A model generated the notes under the pieces. The model saw only the letters and a list, made by a program, of their open reading frames with translations. It was not told the DNA's origin and ran no database searches. Both the position numbers and the translations under genes were made by a program. DNA of 64,000 nucleotides from Chiridota heheva (Eukaryota; Echinodermata; Holothuroidea; Apodida; Chiridotidae), in contig JAIGNY010003850.1 of the NCBI GenBank assembly GCA_020152595.1, positions 27,501-91,500 of the forward strand, written 5' to 3'. Below, in pieces: positions 49,693 to 61,900 of this stretch; positions within the stretch are counted from its first letter, which is position 1; the number at the start of each line of letters is the position of its first letter.

Positions 49693-50275
49693 GTTGTAGC
49701 TGATACTATGGCCATACCCAGAGATGTAATACCGATTCAAGTCCAGTACATATTCCATTACACGCTGCTCCTGTGGATCGAATACATCACACCCAACTGA
49801 CAGGTTATTGAGCGCCCTCTTCCGCCGCTCATGTAAAGTTGCGGAAGGTCCTCTAAAGATTGGTAAAAATATATTTCATCTTCAAAACACAACATTTCAT
49901 GTATTATTGTTGAGAATATTTGGGTATATTGCATGTATTTAATCATCCGTAGTTAATCAACCAAATTTGAAGTTTTAAATTTGAAGTTTTGCCTGGCATA
50001 TATTTTTCATTTTCTCATTTTACAATTAGTAACAATGTATGTTTTTACAAGTAACATGGATGAGAAAAAAGTGTCAAGGCTTTTATAGTCATAGTTGGCA
50101 ATTATAAGTATCAGCCCAGATAATTAAAACGCAAAAACAAACCCCAACCATGCACATCTGATCTGGCTAAACCTGTTCCACAAAACTCTAGTGTTATGCA
50201 AATAACAAAATTAATATGAACACAACACTTTATTTGATTTACCTTAGTATAATCTGACCACATCCTTACAACAAT

Positions 50276-50491
<216 letters not shown>

Positions 50492-51040
50492 TTTTTTATT
50501 GTTATGCAAATACGCTAATATAAATGAAACCATAACTCCCATTACTCATCCATAAGGTCCAATGCTTTCAATACCTGCGGCAGTAAGATTTGTGTTTTAC
50601 ATGTAGAGCATTCCTAGCCTAGTAATGAGCAGAGGTCTAACAATCTGCATGTAATCTATTATGCAAATAACCCGAGCACATAATATGCATCACATCACAT
50701 AACAAAATTACATAATATGTGGTATTGTTATTTTACACAAATGATATAAATGAGGACATAAATATAAAAAAAATCATTGTTATGCAAATACGCTAATTAG
50801 TATGCACACCACCACCCCCCCCCCCCCCAGTTATGCTTATTTAAACAGTACCAATGTCCCCTACCCCTGTGTCAAGTTACATGAATGAACACCATTCATA
50901 ACTTAAGATATGAGCTTATGCATGCGTTCGACGACGCCGCCGACGACGACGACAGGATGATCTCTATTTCTCTTTATCCTGCTTCGCAGGCGAGACAAAA
51001 ATACCAATTATGGTTTGTCAAAATGAGGAAGAAAATTTCA

Positions 51041-51478
51041 CTTGTCATGTAGCTCAGTTGGTAGAGCACACGACTGAGATGCTGGAGGTACCCGGTTCAA
51101 GACTCGGACAGGTCTAACCAGTTTTTCCACAGCTATGCAGACAGATACGTCGATCATCAAAGCGGAAGTACGTCGTTTGCAGCTCCTGCTCCTCATTCAG
51201 CTGTTGAGAAAAGTAGCAATGGTTGAATAGTGCTCGCCGTCCTTCGGAGGGGACGTTAAGCAGTCGGTCCCGATGGTAGGACAGTCACACCCTTTTTGGT
51301 TCTCTGAACACTTCTCGAAAAGAGTAGGGTGAAAACCCGGTGTTTATCCACTTCCGTTCCGGTCGCACGAGACTAGCATCTGCTATGCAGACTATAGCTT
51401 GGCGTCTATACTCCATATAGGAGTCTTGCCGAGTTCCCGTAAGGGAGGATCATGTACAAACAAACATACAAATATATA
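51041..51478 (+). mobile_element. tRNA-derived SINE, about 440 bp
   Basis: Box A TAGCTCAGTTGG at 51050-51061 and box B GGTTCAAGAC at 51094-51103, at tRNA-like spacing. The body contains CCTTCGGAGGGGACGTTAAG and CGAGTTCCCGTAAGGGAGGA, with an (CAAA)n/ATACAAATAT tail. A different family from the 37984-39437 array. No second copy is seen in this window. Confidence 0.75.
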
Positions 51479-51979
51479 TCTTCCCATTGGTTTTACTGAC
51501 TTTATATTGCATGTCATCACTTTTTTGTTGTTGTATTTTTAGTTTCTGCTTGATCTCCACAGATTATAATAGACTGTCTTTTTGACATACTTGTAGACCA
51601 TGAACAGTTTTACCTTGACGAACCCTCCCCTCCTTACCCCATCCGACAGGCTTTTGAAACCCAGACAATCTGACAATGTACCGGATGGTACTTGTTTTAC
51701 ACAGTAAAACTTTTGAACAGTTCAATGATCCTGCTAATATACAAATAATAAAAAAAGACTTTATGTAGTTAAAAATTGTATGATCCAAGTAGTACCACTT
51801 CCCTTATATTTGCCCATCGTGTATTGTTTCCCCTAACTCAAACTATATTAGAGACGCTTTAATTATCATTAATATTTTTGATCACCCTTCCCCCCACCCC
51901 ACCCCCTTCCCTTTAGACAATACCCTTACTCTGGCAAGGCAAACCCTGTTTCTACCATTGCACTGCGGACGGCGCTTAC
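51479..51979. other. Possible intron sequence of the MINPP1-like pseudogene
   Basis: Lies 3' of the retained donor of the minus-strand copy. I could not find sequence matching MINPP1 exons 2 or 3 here or elsewhere below 51980. Confidence 0.4.
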
Positions 51980-53309
51980 GTGGAAAAATGGGGACACCTA
52001 GATCCAGTCTCCTCCGAATGTTAACCAGAACATTGTGCATTGTTAGTCCATTAAGGAAATCATAATATTCTCGCCAAAACGACTTTTTGTAACTTCCAAC
52101 ATTAGTAGCCCATCGCTCACAATTTGCAGTAGCAAACAGCAATCGGTCTTCATTCATCTTTTGGAAGTATATAACGCCTTTATCCTGCGTATCTCCTTTC
52201 CCAAAAAGACTGACATTGTATTATTATATACCGGTGTAAAAGTACACCCCTCAATAAATTTTAGCCGCCCGGCACTTATTTCCTGGGAAATTTGGGCCCC
52301 CAAGACAATTAAGCCGTAGCCATCCAGTAAATTTGTTCCCCCTCATAGTTAAAACGGTTCGCTAGGAAATTTGGGCCCGACCCTTCTTTCCTATGAAATT
52401 TGGAGACAACAACTTTTCCCACTTTTGCAAGAAAAAGCCCTTCTTCTCCAGTTCTCCCTTCACACTAAATCTCACTGCCGTTTTGCGTAAAGCACGCCTC
52501 TATTTTCTTTAGTGTCTCAACTTGTTACTTCTTATCACTTTTTAGCTTATCACTTTTTAGCTTATCACTTCAGTACACAAAATAAATTGAAGAAACCGTA
52601 CAGACACACCAGTAAATTACCTAGTAGAATTAGTCCGGATTGCACCCAATTCACTAGACATTCCTTAGGAAATAAGGTCTGGGGGCCCAAATTTACAGGG
52701 GACAAAATTTACTATCACACCGGAACTAACTCACATGTATGGTTGGATGTACCCTGCCATTCCTTCGATGAAACCTAAAACGCTAGCGGTTGTCCGATTC
52801 ATATCAACGCTTTGAAAAGTAAAATGCTTTGGAAAATTTGATTCTTTTGACCGCAGGAGAGAGAAATGTCTTGGTGCAAGTCTCCTTCCCAATCCCTGCA
52901 TTTTCCGAATTCCTGCTTCACCAATTTGATCTGCTGTAGAAATCTGAAAGTGACTAAAAGCCTCATTTGTAAGATATTCACAACGAGGACTTAATTTGAC
53001 ATTATTCAATATTTCCATAGGCTGATAGGCTTACCAAAACGTTCGATATCTTCAATCCCGGTATATCGAGCACCATGGCGATATAATCCATATACTCCTT
53101 TACACCCTTCGACGTCAGCTCATTCGTTAAGCATTCTTCCAAGTTCAGTCCACTTCAAATTTCTGATATGTTTCTCTGAGTTATCCATTGATTCATCGTC
53201 ACCAGTTTTGCTGGCGAATAGTGGACGAAGTCCCGTAGCGACATAAACCACCACGTACAAACGCCGAAAGAAAAAGAAAAACCAATAACGTTTTTGAATA
53301 AGACGCCAT
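51980..53309 (-). pseudogene. MINPP1: MINPP1-like pseudogene, exon 1 only
   Basis: Aligns along its length with exon 1 of the 40180 gene. ATG at 53309-53307 opens a good signal peptide (MASYSKTLLVFLFLSAF). Lesions, in reading order: a frame change before the VATGLRPLF segment; the Trp codon of the sister copy (HEW) is TGA; two codons are lost after GC (CIPK becomes CK); an 8-bp near-tandem insertion (CCTATCAG) shifts the frame before the MEILNN segment; and a 493-bp DNA element is inserted at 52231-52723. YRHGARYTG survives, as does the end segment MHNVLVNIRRRL followed by a GTAAGC donor in the same phase as the sister exon. Exons 2 and 3 were not found. Not retroposed, because the donor is retained. 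Confidence 0.85.
52231..52723. mobile_element. 493-bp non-autonomous DNA element inside the pseudogene
   Basis: The ends CCGGTGTAAAAGTA and, inverted, CCGGTGTGATAGTA define terminal repeats. Inside, GGAAATTTGGGCCC words recur in both orientations near the ends. Flanking pseudogene sequence aligns to the sister exon right up to both ends, so the insertion boundaries are precise to a few bases. The target duplication is unclear. Confidence 0.75.
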
Positions 53310-54050
53310 TTTTCAGATAGCACTCGAGCCAAAACTATCCTTGTAAACTGGTTTAAATCCAGATTCTATGCAAATTAAAGATGCTCTATGAGACTTTAAC
53401 CCTGCGACATATAATCTATTGAGTCTGTTGATGCATCTTCCATCAGTTACCTTGTTTAATGCTTTTCTATCGAGATTAAAATGTTGCGGCGTACATTCAT
53501 TACCAAACGATTCTCATTGGCCTATCGATGTATAGTGCACATTTTACCAATGTGTTTTGACCAACCAAGGATGTACGAACACACGACCAACTGACCAATA
53601 AAAACACGAATTTAAATGTATTTATCTCCACGTTAGACTTTATGGCTCCTTGTAATGCGATCTCAAAGCTTCAATTTCTAACTACTATCTATCGACTTTG
53701 TATATACTATTTCCAATTTAAAAAAAAAAAGTAATGCATAAAAGAATAAGGTATCCAAAAACGTAACTTTTTACACCGAATCAATTAGGTGTTCGTAAAT
53801 GCTGCTTCACTTACATAGCTATGCCTTGTATGTTATTGGATGCTTTGGAAATAACCAGCAACCCTTGTTTCCTCGACTCATTCCAAGCATTTGAACTGTT
53901 GCGTACCATTATTTACAAAAATCTTGTTCGTAAACTTAGCCATTGTGAAATTCGTGGTATTGCACTTGGTAGCTTGGTTTTGTATTTACATATCAAACCG
54001 TAAACAGCTTGATCCTTTTTAATAGTTGTTCATCCGTGCTTAGTTATATT
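53310..54050. other. Upstream of the pseudogene, no gene seen
   Basis: No supported gene. A short frame at 53821-54003 has no recognisable content. Confidence 0.4.
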
Positions 54051-54054
54051 GTGC

Positions 54055-54185
54055 AGTGGTACCACAAGCTTCAATTGTTGAAACACTTTTGATTACAATT
54101 AATATTAATGATCTTTCCCTTTGCTCAAATAAGTTCAAAAATAATTTTATTTGCGGATGATACTAGTATTCTTTTCCGAACCAGA
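54055..54185 (+). pseudogene. LINE reverse transcriptase fragment (VPQ...FADD)
   Basis: Conceptual reading gives VPQASIVETLL, then ININDLSL, then after a frameshift FADDTSILF. These are the RT motifs around the catalytic Asp pair (usual VPQGSILGPLL and FADDT). Short, frame-broken and isolated. Confidence 0.75.
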
Positions 54186-54314
54186 AACCCTTATCAGTCC
54201 GGTCCACGCTCCCGGTTAGGAGATCTCCCAATCGGGAGCGTGGAATTGACTGCTTTTCATTCTCTACATTTTCTTAATAATGGATTACACTCTTTATTGG
54301 TTCAAAGTTAAAAA

Positions 54315-54905
54315 GCTGTCCTTAAAGAATTAGCTCAGTGATCAAGCATGACATCTTACATGTCTTATTTGAAATAGGACATCAAAAGAAACAAAATAGT
54401 GAAGAAAGCATTGCAAAATCTTATTCAGTTAAGGAGATATTCAAGTTTAATGTTTGGTATATTTTATGTAGAAACACTGAAATCAGACTAGTTGTGATGT
54501 CATGGCCTCAGATTACCCAGTCTTTATGTATTCTATCATATATTTCCCTACGATTTTGTGGCTTAAAAGCCATGAGATATGTCCATTTTTTTTATAGTAA
54601 AACTGAACCTAGGAAGGGTAGAAGGGTATTTATAACATATCACCTGAAGAAAATTTGAGGGAAAATAATTTAAATAATGAAAAAAATCAATAAGTTTTCT
54701 TTCAAATACCTAAGGACTTTGAGGAATCTGAGGCGGTGACATCACAACTAGTCTGATTTCAGTCGTTTCTACGGAAATGATATCAAACTTTAAACTTTAA
54801 TATCTCCTTAACGGAATAAGATTTTGTAATGCTTTCCTCACCATTTTGTTTCTTTTGAAGTCCTCTTCCGTATAATATGGACATGTATGACCACTGAACA
54901 TATCC
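54315..54905. mobile_element. Foldback-family element, nearly complete palindromic copy
   Basis: The plus-oriented half (54320-54660: CAGTGATCAAGCATG, AAAAGAAACAAAATAGTG, AAATCAGACTAGTTGTGATG) is mirrored by the minus-oriented half (54690-54905: CATCACAACTAGTCTGATTT, CACCATTTTGTTTCTTTTG, ATGTATGACCACTGAAC). Non-coding. Confidence 0.8.
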
Positions 54906-55150
54906 TTTAATGGTCTGTATTATTTGTGTAGAAACGACTGAAATCAGACTAGTTATGACATTGCAACCTCAGATACATATCATATTGTATCATATTGATT
55001 TCTGCAATTGTGTGGCTTTAAAATCATTGGACATGTCAGGGAGTAGCAAAACAGATCTGGTAGGGATAACTATAATATAACCCCTGACGAAAGTTTGAGG
55101 GACAACATTTCGAATAGTTGAAAAAGTTAAATCAATTTTCTTCAAAATAC
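54906..55150 (+). repeat. Foldback-family half copy
   Basis: Starts TTTGTGTAGAAACGACTGAA and continues ATGTCAGGGAGTAGCAAAAC, CCTGACGAAAGTTTGAGGG. Directly abuts the palindromic copy. Confidence 0.75.
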
Positions 55151-55394
55151 ATCAACAATCAGCCACTCCGCCTTTATTATTGTGTTCACCTGCATAAAGT
55201 TGATACAGTATATGAGCTGACAAGACTTTTTTACTTAGCATGCTCAGTCAGGGAGGGTGACAGATTGGACTGCATGTGGACATAGGGAGGGATGTCATAT
55301 GGGACATGGATGGGGGCCATAGGATAGAATATATACCATGTGATATGCACCAAGGCATGATTATAATTAGAAAAAATTAAAAATCAGATTTAAA

Positions 55395-55770
55395 TCAAGA
55401 TGTATACAAACATTATCGCCCAGTGTCCAATTTAAGCTTCATATCTAAACTCTGCGAAAAAGTGGTGGTTTCACAACTTAACAAATACATCTCAGATCAT
55501 AATCTAGCTGAAGGGTTTCAGTCAGCTTACTGTCGCTTCCATTCTACAGAAACTGCTCTTCTTAGGCAGTTAGGGTGCATAATGACATCTTAGTGGCTAT
55601 GCACAAGGAGAAAATGACGGCCCTTGTCTTATTAGACCTCAGCGCTGCATTCGATACTTTGGATCATAGTATTCTTTTGAAGCGCCTGTTGACTCGTTTT
55701 GGGATCAAGAACAGTGCATTTTTGCATGGGTCTGAAAGCACTATAAGAGATCACACAATGCAAAATTGAT
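55395..55770 (+). pseudogene. LINE reverse transcriptase N-terminal fragment (CR1/L2/Rex-like)
   Basis: The reading gives YRPVSNLSFISKLCEKVV, then a SAYCRFHSTETALL segment (usual SAYRxxHSTETALL), a one-base shift, then [19 protein letters not shown], the RT motif with the first catalytic Asp, and a degraded end. Stops and shifts show it is dead. With 54055-54185 it may derive from the same LINE family, but the order and spacing do not fit one insertion. Confidence 0.85.
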
Positions 55771-56929
55771 AATTTATAATAACTGCAAATATTACCTGCT
55801 GATGTATTCACCAAGATGATACAATTTTCTATTCCATATCACCACCGAAAGTACATTAAACATCAAGCTTCATGAGGAGATACGATTGAAATGAAGTAGG
55901 CTTACTGTTACATGTTTATATTATACTCACATAGTACTATCATCAAAACTTGGGAAGTGGAATCTTCTTCATCAGTCTCAGAATCAATCATACTGTTTAT
56001 CATAATTTAATAAATCATTATTCATTTAATAAATCATAATTTATCATAATGTATGGTTTTTTACTTTTGCTGTATGTCTTTTTGCCAATTTTTTACTGAC
56101 GTTTGATTTTATATTTGCTATTACATATTTTAGCAAGGCTTCACCTTTTGAACTAGTGAGAAAAGCACCTCACTCAGTAAGCACTACTTGCAAGGCAATA
56201 CCTGCATATTCTTGTGTAAAGCAGCCATGTAGTGGCTGTAAGTCAGATGTTATCCGACTACACTGTAACCAGCTTTTGGCGGAATGATGATTGATTTGAA
56301 TAAAAAACAGACATGGTCTATTCATCATATTCTCAAATTATATGCATGATCATCCAAATGTGAACTTTTCTTACTCCTTGAATTACCTTCTATGCAACTT
56401 GGTAGTGTAGATGTCTACATACAGTTTTGTGTGTTAAATTAGAGTGTATGAAATGTGTATATTAATGCATATAAACAGTGCTATACATACTCTTCTTTTG
56501 CCTACACTAGTAATTCACTTAATAGGTGAACTTTGTACATGCTTGAAGACAAACATTTCATCAAAAATGTGAAACACATTCAGGAAAACTAGTACCTATG
56601 TAAGAAGCCAAATATTGATATATTAATATGCTTATTATGTACCTGCATGCATGTAAAGCTCTATCTTCATGGATTATTATCAAATGAGAAAGAAAAAAAA
56701 TCTTGAATAACTTATACAAAAGAGTCGTGCGAACACTATTTTTAATGAAGTAAAATGAACTTAGGCCTATATCAAATTTCCATGGCAAATTTGAGACTTT
56801 AACAGGTCTGTCATCCCTCTTGATGACAAAATGATGACATCTTATGAAAATGGTTATGACGATTATGGTCGTGATGATGTTTGTTTGATGAGGTCTTAAC
56901 GGCACCACGACAACGAGGGTCAAATTGTG
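55771..56929. other. Intergenic sequence, no gene seen
   Basis: Contains the dispersed word block at about 56165-56275 (AGCACTACTTGCAAGGCAAT, GCCATGTAGTGGCTGTA). A 120-codon minus frame at 56561-56923 has no recognisable domain. Confidence 0.4.
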
Positions 56930-58345
56930 CCTGAGAGGTCAGATCATTCTAGAGGTAGGAAAGAAAGGAAACAGGGGGAGAATGAGATAAATTTAAGAAC
57001 AAAAGTCAGAAAGCTGTGATCAAGAGAGGAGTTGCATGAGTGAAACAAAAACAAAGTAGAGAGGGGTGGAAGAGGAGAACTAAATATTGTTGTAGAGGGA
57101 AGCATGATGAAGTAAAGAGACAATTTTATCCGGAGGATTTTTCTGAAAGAACTCAGCAATTGAGTTGTGGGGAGCGAGGGAAGCTCTGGGAAGGTTGTAC
57201 AGGGGGCAAGCAAGGAGAACGTGATGGATTGTGAGGGTGCAGTGGCAATTGTTACAGAGGGGTTGGGGGAACCAATAAGGAGGTGGGAGTGAGTGAGGTG
57301 GATGTGACCAATTCTAAGACGGGTAATATGAACGTCGTCGATACGAGAGAGGTTGTTGATGGTGGATTTGGTCGGAATTGTGGGCTGGATGACATGGAGT
57401 TTGTTATTAATTTGGGAGTTCCATGAGGTTTGCCAGCGGTCACGAACAAGAGAAGCGATAAGCGGTTTGATGTCAGAGAAAGTTTTGGGAAAAGGGGTAG
57501 GGAGGAGGTTGAAGGCAAGCTTAGCGGCTGCATCAGCCCTGTCATTGCCAGGGATGCCAGCATGGCTGGGTATCTAGAAGAAAAGAACACTTTTCCTGCA
57601 GAGGGTGAGAGAAAGAATTTCCGGAGGAGGAGGTGGCATGTGGGGTTATCCCATTTAAGATTGAGTAAAGAAGTAATAACAGCCTTTGAGTCGGAGAAAA
57701 TAGCAAAGTGGTTGACAGGAGAGTACTTAATAAAGTTTAGGGCGAGGAGAATGGCCTTAGCCTCGGCTGAAAAGATGGATGAGTAGTGGGGAAGTCTGCT
57801 ACTGAAGGTGTTGTCTTGGATGACGGCACCAGCAGCTGTCTTGTTGCCTTCCTTGGAGCCGTCAGTATAGATGGAGGTGTAATTTGAGAGTTGGTCTTTG
57901 ATTTGGTTGGGTAGATTGATGAAGAGGTTAGGGTGGCTTTGAGTTTTGTGATGAGTGGAGAGGTCTGGGTGGATAGAAGGGAGGGGGTGGCCCATGGAGG
58001 AAAAGTGGGCCAGGAGTACGTGCCGAGAGTGGCGGGGTTGATGCCGAGATGGAAGAGGTCTGATTTAATGCGTAAGCTGAAGGGAGGGATAGGGTTTTAG
58101 TCCTATCAAAGAGGGTGGAGAAATTGGGGTACCTAATGAGGTTGTAAACAGGGTTCTGGGTGTTGGTGAGGACTCTAAAAGCATAGGAGAGGCTAAGCTT
58201 TCTACATCTAAGTAGAAAGGGGGGTTCGTAAGCTTCAACATGGAGGATGGTGATTGGGGAGGTCCTGTAGGCACCTAGACAAAGCCTGAGGGCTTCATTT
58301 TGGATGGTGTTGATGTGGTTGAGATACGAGGGCTGGAACACTCAA
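56930..58345 (-). pseudogene. Non-LTR retrotransposon ORF2 3' part: RT thumb, RNase H, C-terminal CHC region
   Basis: Read on the minus strand from 58341: a QNEALRLCLGAYRTSPI motif and a RCRKLSLSYAFRVL segment (C-terminal RT region). Then RNase H from about 57890 (IYTDGSKEGNKTAAGAVI, then AEAKAILLALNFI with the second acidic residue, then FSDSKAVITSL). A shifted frame follows containing GNDRADAAAKLA. Last comes a CHCTLTIHHVLLACPLYNLP segment, the Cys/His-rich end typical of Jockey/I-type elements with RNase H. At least two frame changes and a 5' truncation at about 58345. Inserted downstream of exon 58842-58999, in the same orientation. Confidence 0.85.
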
Positions 58346-58377
58346 CTAATGTTATGTTTCTCATTCATGTAATGATA

Positions 58378-58800
58378 TATAACATAACATAAAATAACAA
58401 GATGACGGGCTAAGAAGGGTTAGCCACCCCATAAAAATGCCCAAGTTAACACCACCACCACAAAAAATAATAATAAAAGACGCCCATAGTTAGTAAAGAA
58501 CTTATCAATGTTGATTTTGAAATTGTGTACAAATTGGAGCTAACCACCCACTCAGGCAAACCATTCCACTCATCAACAACTCTTTGCGAAAAGCTAAAAC
58601 GCCGAATATCTATCTGTGAGAACTCTTTAGTCAACTTAAAACTGTTACTACGTGTCACATGAGGATTATCTAAAACATACAAGAAATAACAGGAAGTCAA
58701 AGAATCACTGCCAGATAGGAATTTGAAAACCTGGATCATATTCTGAAATGACGCGGTTAAGACAATGATATTGATCTTTTCTACGCCTGTGCAGATCAGC
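58378..58800 (-). mobile_element. LINE 3' end (CR1/L2-like), copy 2
   Basis: The minus reading contains MIQVFKFLSGSD, then NSFKLTKEFSQID, then RRFSFSQRVVDEWNGLPEWV, the standard end of CR1/L2-type ORF2. A 3' untranslated region and a (TTATG)n-like tail follow at 58378-58395. Same family as 36958-37190, but longer. It begins about 40 bp from the donor of the neighbouring exon. Confidence 0.85.
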
Positions 58801-58841
58801 AGATGTGGGTGTTTTTCGACCCTGTTTACACTTTCGCTCAC

Positions 58842-58999
58842 CTTCGTGGTGTCTGAAATAACATCTTTATCTGATCCAGTTGTGTTGGTAACAGTGATAC
58901 TCAAATGGTGAACACCTATCCCAAAGTTTGGATTAAGTGCAACTAGTTCGCCACTTGTATCGTTCATGAAATCAAAATCGGCGGATGGACCTTGAAGGC
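58842..58999 (-). CDS. Cadherin-like gene, exon d
   Basis: Acceptor TTATTCCAG, donor GTGAGC. Completes a Gly codon with the previous exon and reads GLQGPSADFDFMNDTSGELV, then a GIGVHHLSITVTNTTGSD strand. Leaves in phase 0. Confidence 0.6.
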
Positions 59000-61900
59000 C
59001 TGGAATAAAAAGACAAATTGAAAATCAACTGAGAAGAGACGTTTCACTCCAAACAAGCGATTCACACTGCACTTTCAGGTGTGTATCCAGACGGGTAACC
59101 AGACATCCCCACTAGCTACGCCATCTCCCAGCTGAGCGACTCCCCCCGGGACCCCTTCCCTACTATTCCTAGGTTCTTCCTGACCTTTCTTATGATTGTC
59201 AACAACCCATGTGTTTATTATGTTTTTCACAGCGCTCTATTTATGGACCATCCCATCTTTCAGAATAAATTAATACGTCCACACTACTCTAAATGACGGG
59301 ATTTTAAGATCCGCCGTATAGACCGTTTCAAACCGAGTTTAGCCGAACGTGATTTCTTCAGTACTTCGACCAATCAAATGCTGGGAAACTTTTCCTTTTC
59401 AGATGCAGGTTTGAGGGAAATTGTAAGCAGAAATACGCGCGCGTTTTCCCTTATGTATAACGCACGTATGATACGCGCGCTTGAAAACATTTCTTCATAC
59501 GCTTGGTCCCATGCTGTGCGCGAATTGTGCAGATATTCCTCCAGTATTTTATTGGTCAATAAGATACCTCCAGTGTACGATTGGTCCATTATGGACACGT
59601 GAATCTCGGCCATGTGACATTATTTAAATTAGTTATTTGGAAATTGCCGATTCAGATTTTAAAAGGTGTATAGACCACGGGACGTACTCTGTATGCCATT
59701 GGCAGGTAGTGCACCATTCCTTACCAAAGGCAGCGTGTGTATTATGTAACGGTGGGTAATCATTTTATTTTCATATGTACGATAGAGGACTATTAAAGAA
59801 ACAAACGAGTGAAAAACCATCTTAATATCTTATTCCATTTAGAAGTTATTGCATTTCAATGATTTCACCCGTGTTTTAAAAGTGACCTCACAGTGTACCG
59901 GCGTACAGTGTGATGTCATAAAGGCAGATCCAAGATATTTGTTCTTCGAAAATTGATTGCCCCTTTCTAAATTATTGGAAACATGTATTGTTTCATTATT
60001 GAGATAGGGTACTTACGAAAATATGCTTTTCCCATCTGCGCATATACACTCTAAAATAAAAGAAAACTACATTTTCTTTTTACAGAAAAGCAAAGAATTA
60101 TCTTGAATCTGCAAGAATGACATCACACTGTACACTGTCACTTTTAACAGACTGGTGAAATCTTTGAAGTGCGATAACTCCTAAACGGAATAAGATATTT
60201 ACACGGTTCTTTTATCAGTTTTTTCTTTATAAGTCCTCTATTATAAATATGAAAATGAAAATTCAGGAATAAAGTTTAAGCTCAGCTTTACAAAAAAAAA
60301 GGACACAATTTACGAAGTCCGGTCAGCTTGTAACCTTATCCTTCATTCTGTAAAAGCGCAGGCCGCGAAAATTTGGAATGGAGTTGTGTCTAAAGGGCTG
60401 ATCTTGAAATGGGATATTAAATGTTACATCTTCAGTCTTAGTGTAACATACTTTGTATAAATCATAACGGCTATAAATTTCCACAACAATTTTCTTTATA
60501 ATTTCTTTATAAACTCAAAATTGTATTACCCGACTTAGCATCTTCAAACGTCTGATCCGTAATGACGTAATTCAATGATGTCAAAGGGCAATCGTTTGAT
60601 AATACCACAGTGACGTTTAGAACTTGAGGTTTATCAGTGACGTCAGTCTCGCTCAGGGTTACAACTGGGATGTCGAGTATTGTGACGTCACATCGTGTTC
60701 TTGGTTCGACAATTACAGTCAATGTAAATTCTTGTTTCATAGACTGATAGATGGGTCGTCTGGGTTGAATACATTGATTTCTAGGAGGTATGGTGACTTG
60801 TTCACAACCAGAGGACGCTGTAAGGTACAGCTCGCACGTTTCTGGTGAAGTAAAATTAGATATATATTATGAGCATGAAGTCGTTGCTGCAATCCACCTT
60901 TGCTTAGTTTTAGTCTAAGATACACTATCAGATATCACTGTAAATATTAACTTAGTCAAAATAGTGTCTCGTATGACTAATTAATTGCATTTTGACTAAT
61001 TAATATTTACAGCGTATGTACAATACAGCGGCGTAGGAAGATATTTGAAATTGGAGGCCAGATTTATTATTTGTTCCAACAAAGCTACAAAAATGAATCA
61101 CGGTCCAAAAACTATTTATAAAAAATTCCCTAAAAATTGAAGACAATTTCGAAAATTAAATAACAACTCCCGAAAATGAAGGAATTGCGCGAGAATTGAA
61201 GCAAAGTCAAGAAAATGAAGGATATTTCCGGAAATTTGATAGAAACTTCTCGAAAATTGAAGAAAAGTTCAGGAAGATGAAAGAAATTGCACGAAAATTG
61301 AGGCAAAGTTTACGAAAATAAAGAAAATTTTCCAAATATTGAAGGAAATTTCTCAAAAATGAAAGATTTTTGAAAGAAAAGATACTATGGAATCTAACTC
61401 TTCAAAATCAATTCGTTAGGCCTTCATTATTGAAGGTGCTAAATGGTATTCCCCCCAATAAAATTATTGGGGACCCCGTTTTCCTTTAAAGCTCTGTCTC
61501 ATCTGTGTGGATATGACTGGTGTAGTAAGTCCACTATAGACGGATGGCACCCTCATCCTCACATTCTTAACAATTCTTGATGTAATTTTGGAAGAAAAAA
61601 ATGATTTTTTTTTACTTTTACTTTTTTACTATTTGAATTATTTTTCTTAAAACTTTTCTCAGGATGTTAAATTATCATTACCTTTACTAGATTTTGTTTT
61701 ACTACATTCCGGACATATCAAATGTTTTTAAGCCATAAAATCGCGGGAAAAATATGATAGAATGCATTAAGACTTTAACCTATTCTGATTTTAGTCGTTT
61801 CTACAGAAATGGTACAAATTTTGAACTTAAATATCTCTTTTATGGAATAAGATTTTTGAGTGCTTTCTTCCCCCATTTTGTTTCTTTTTAAGTCCTCTTT

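Noticed and set aside
53821-54003. 60-codon frame upstream of LINE RT motifs
   Set aside because: It does not read as RT sequence and has no continuous alignment with the fragment at 54055.
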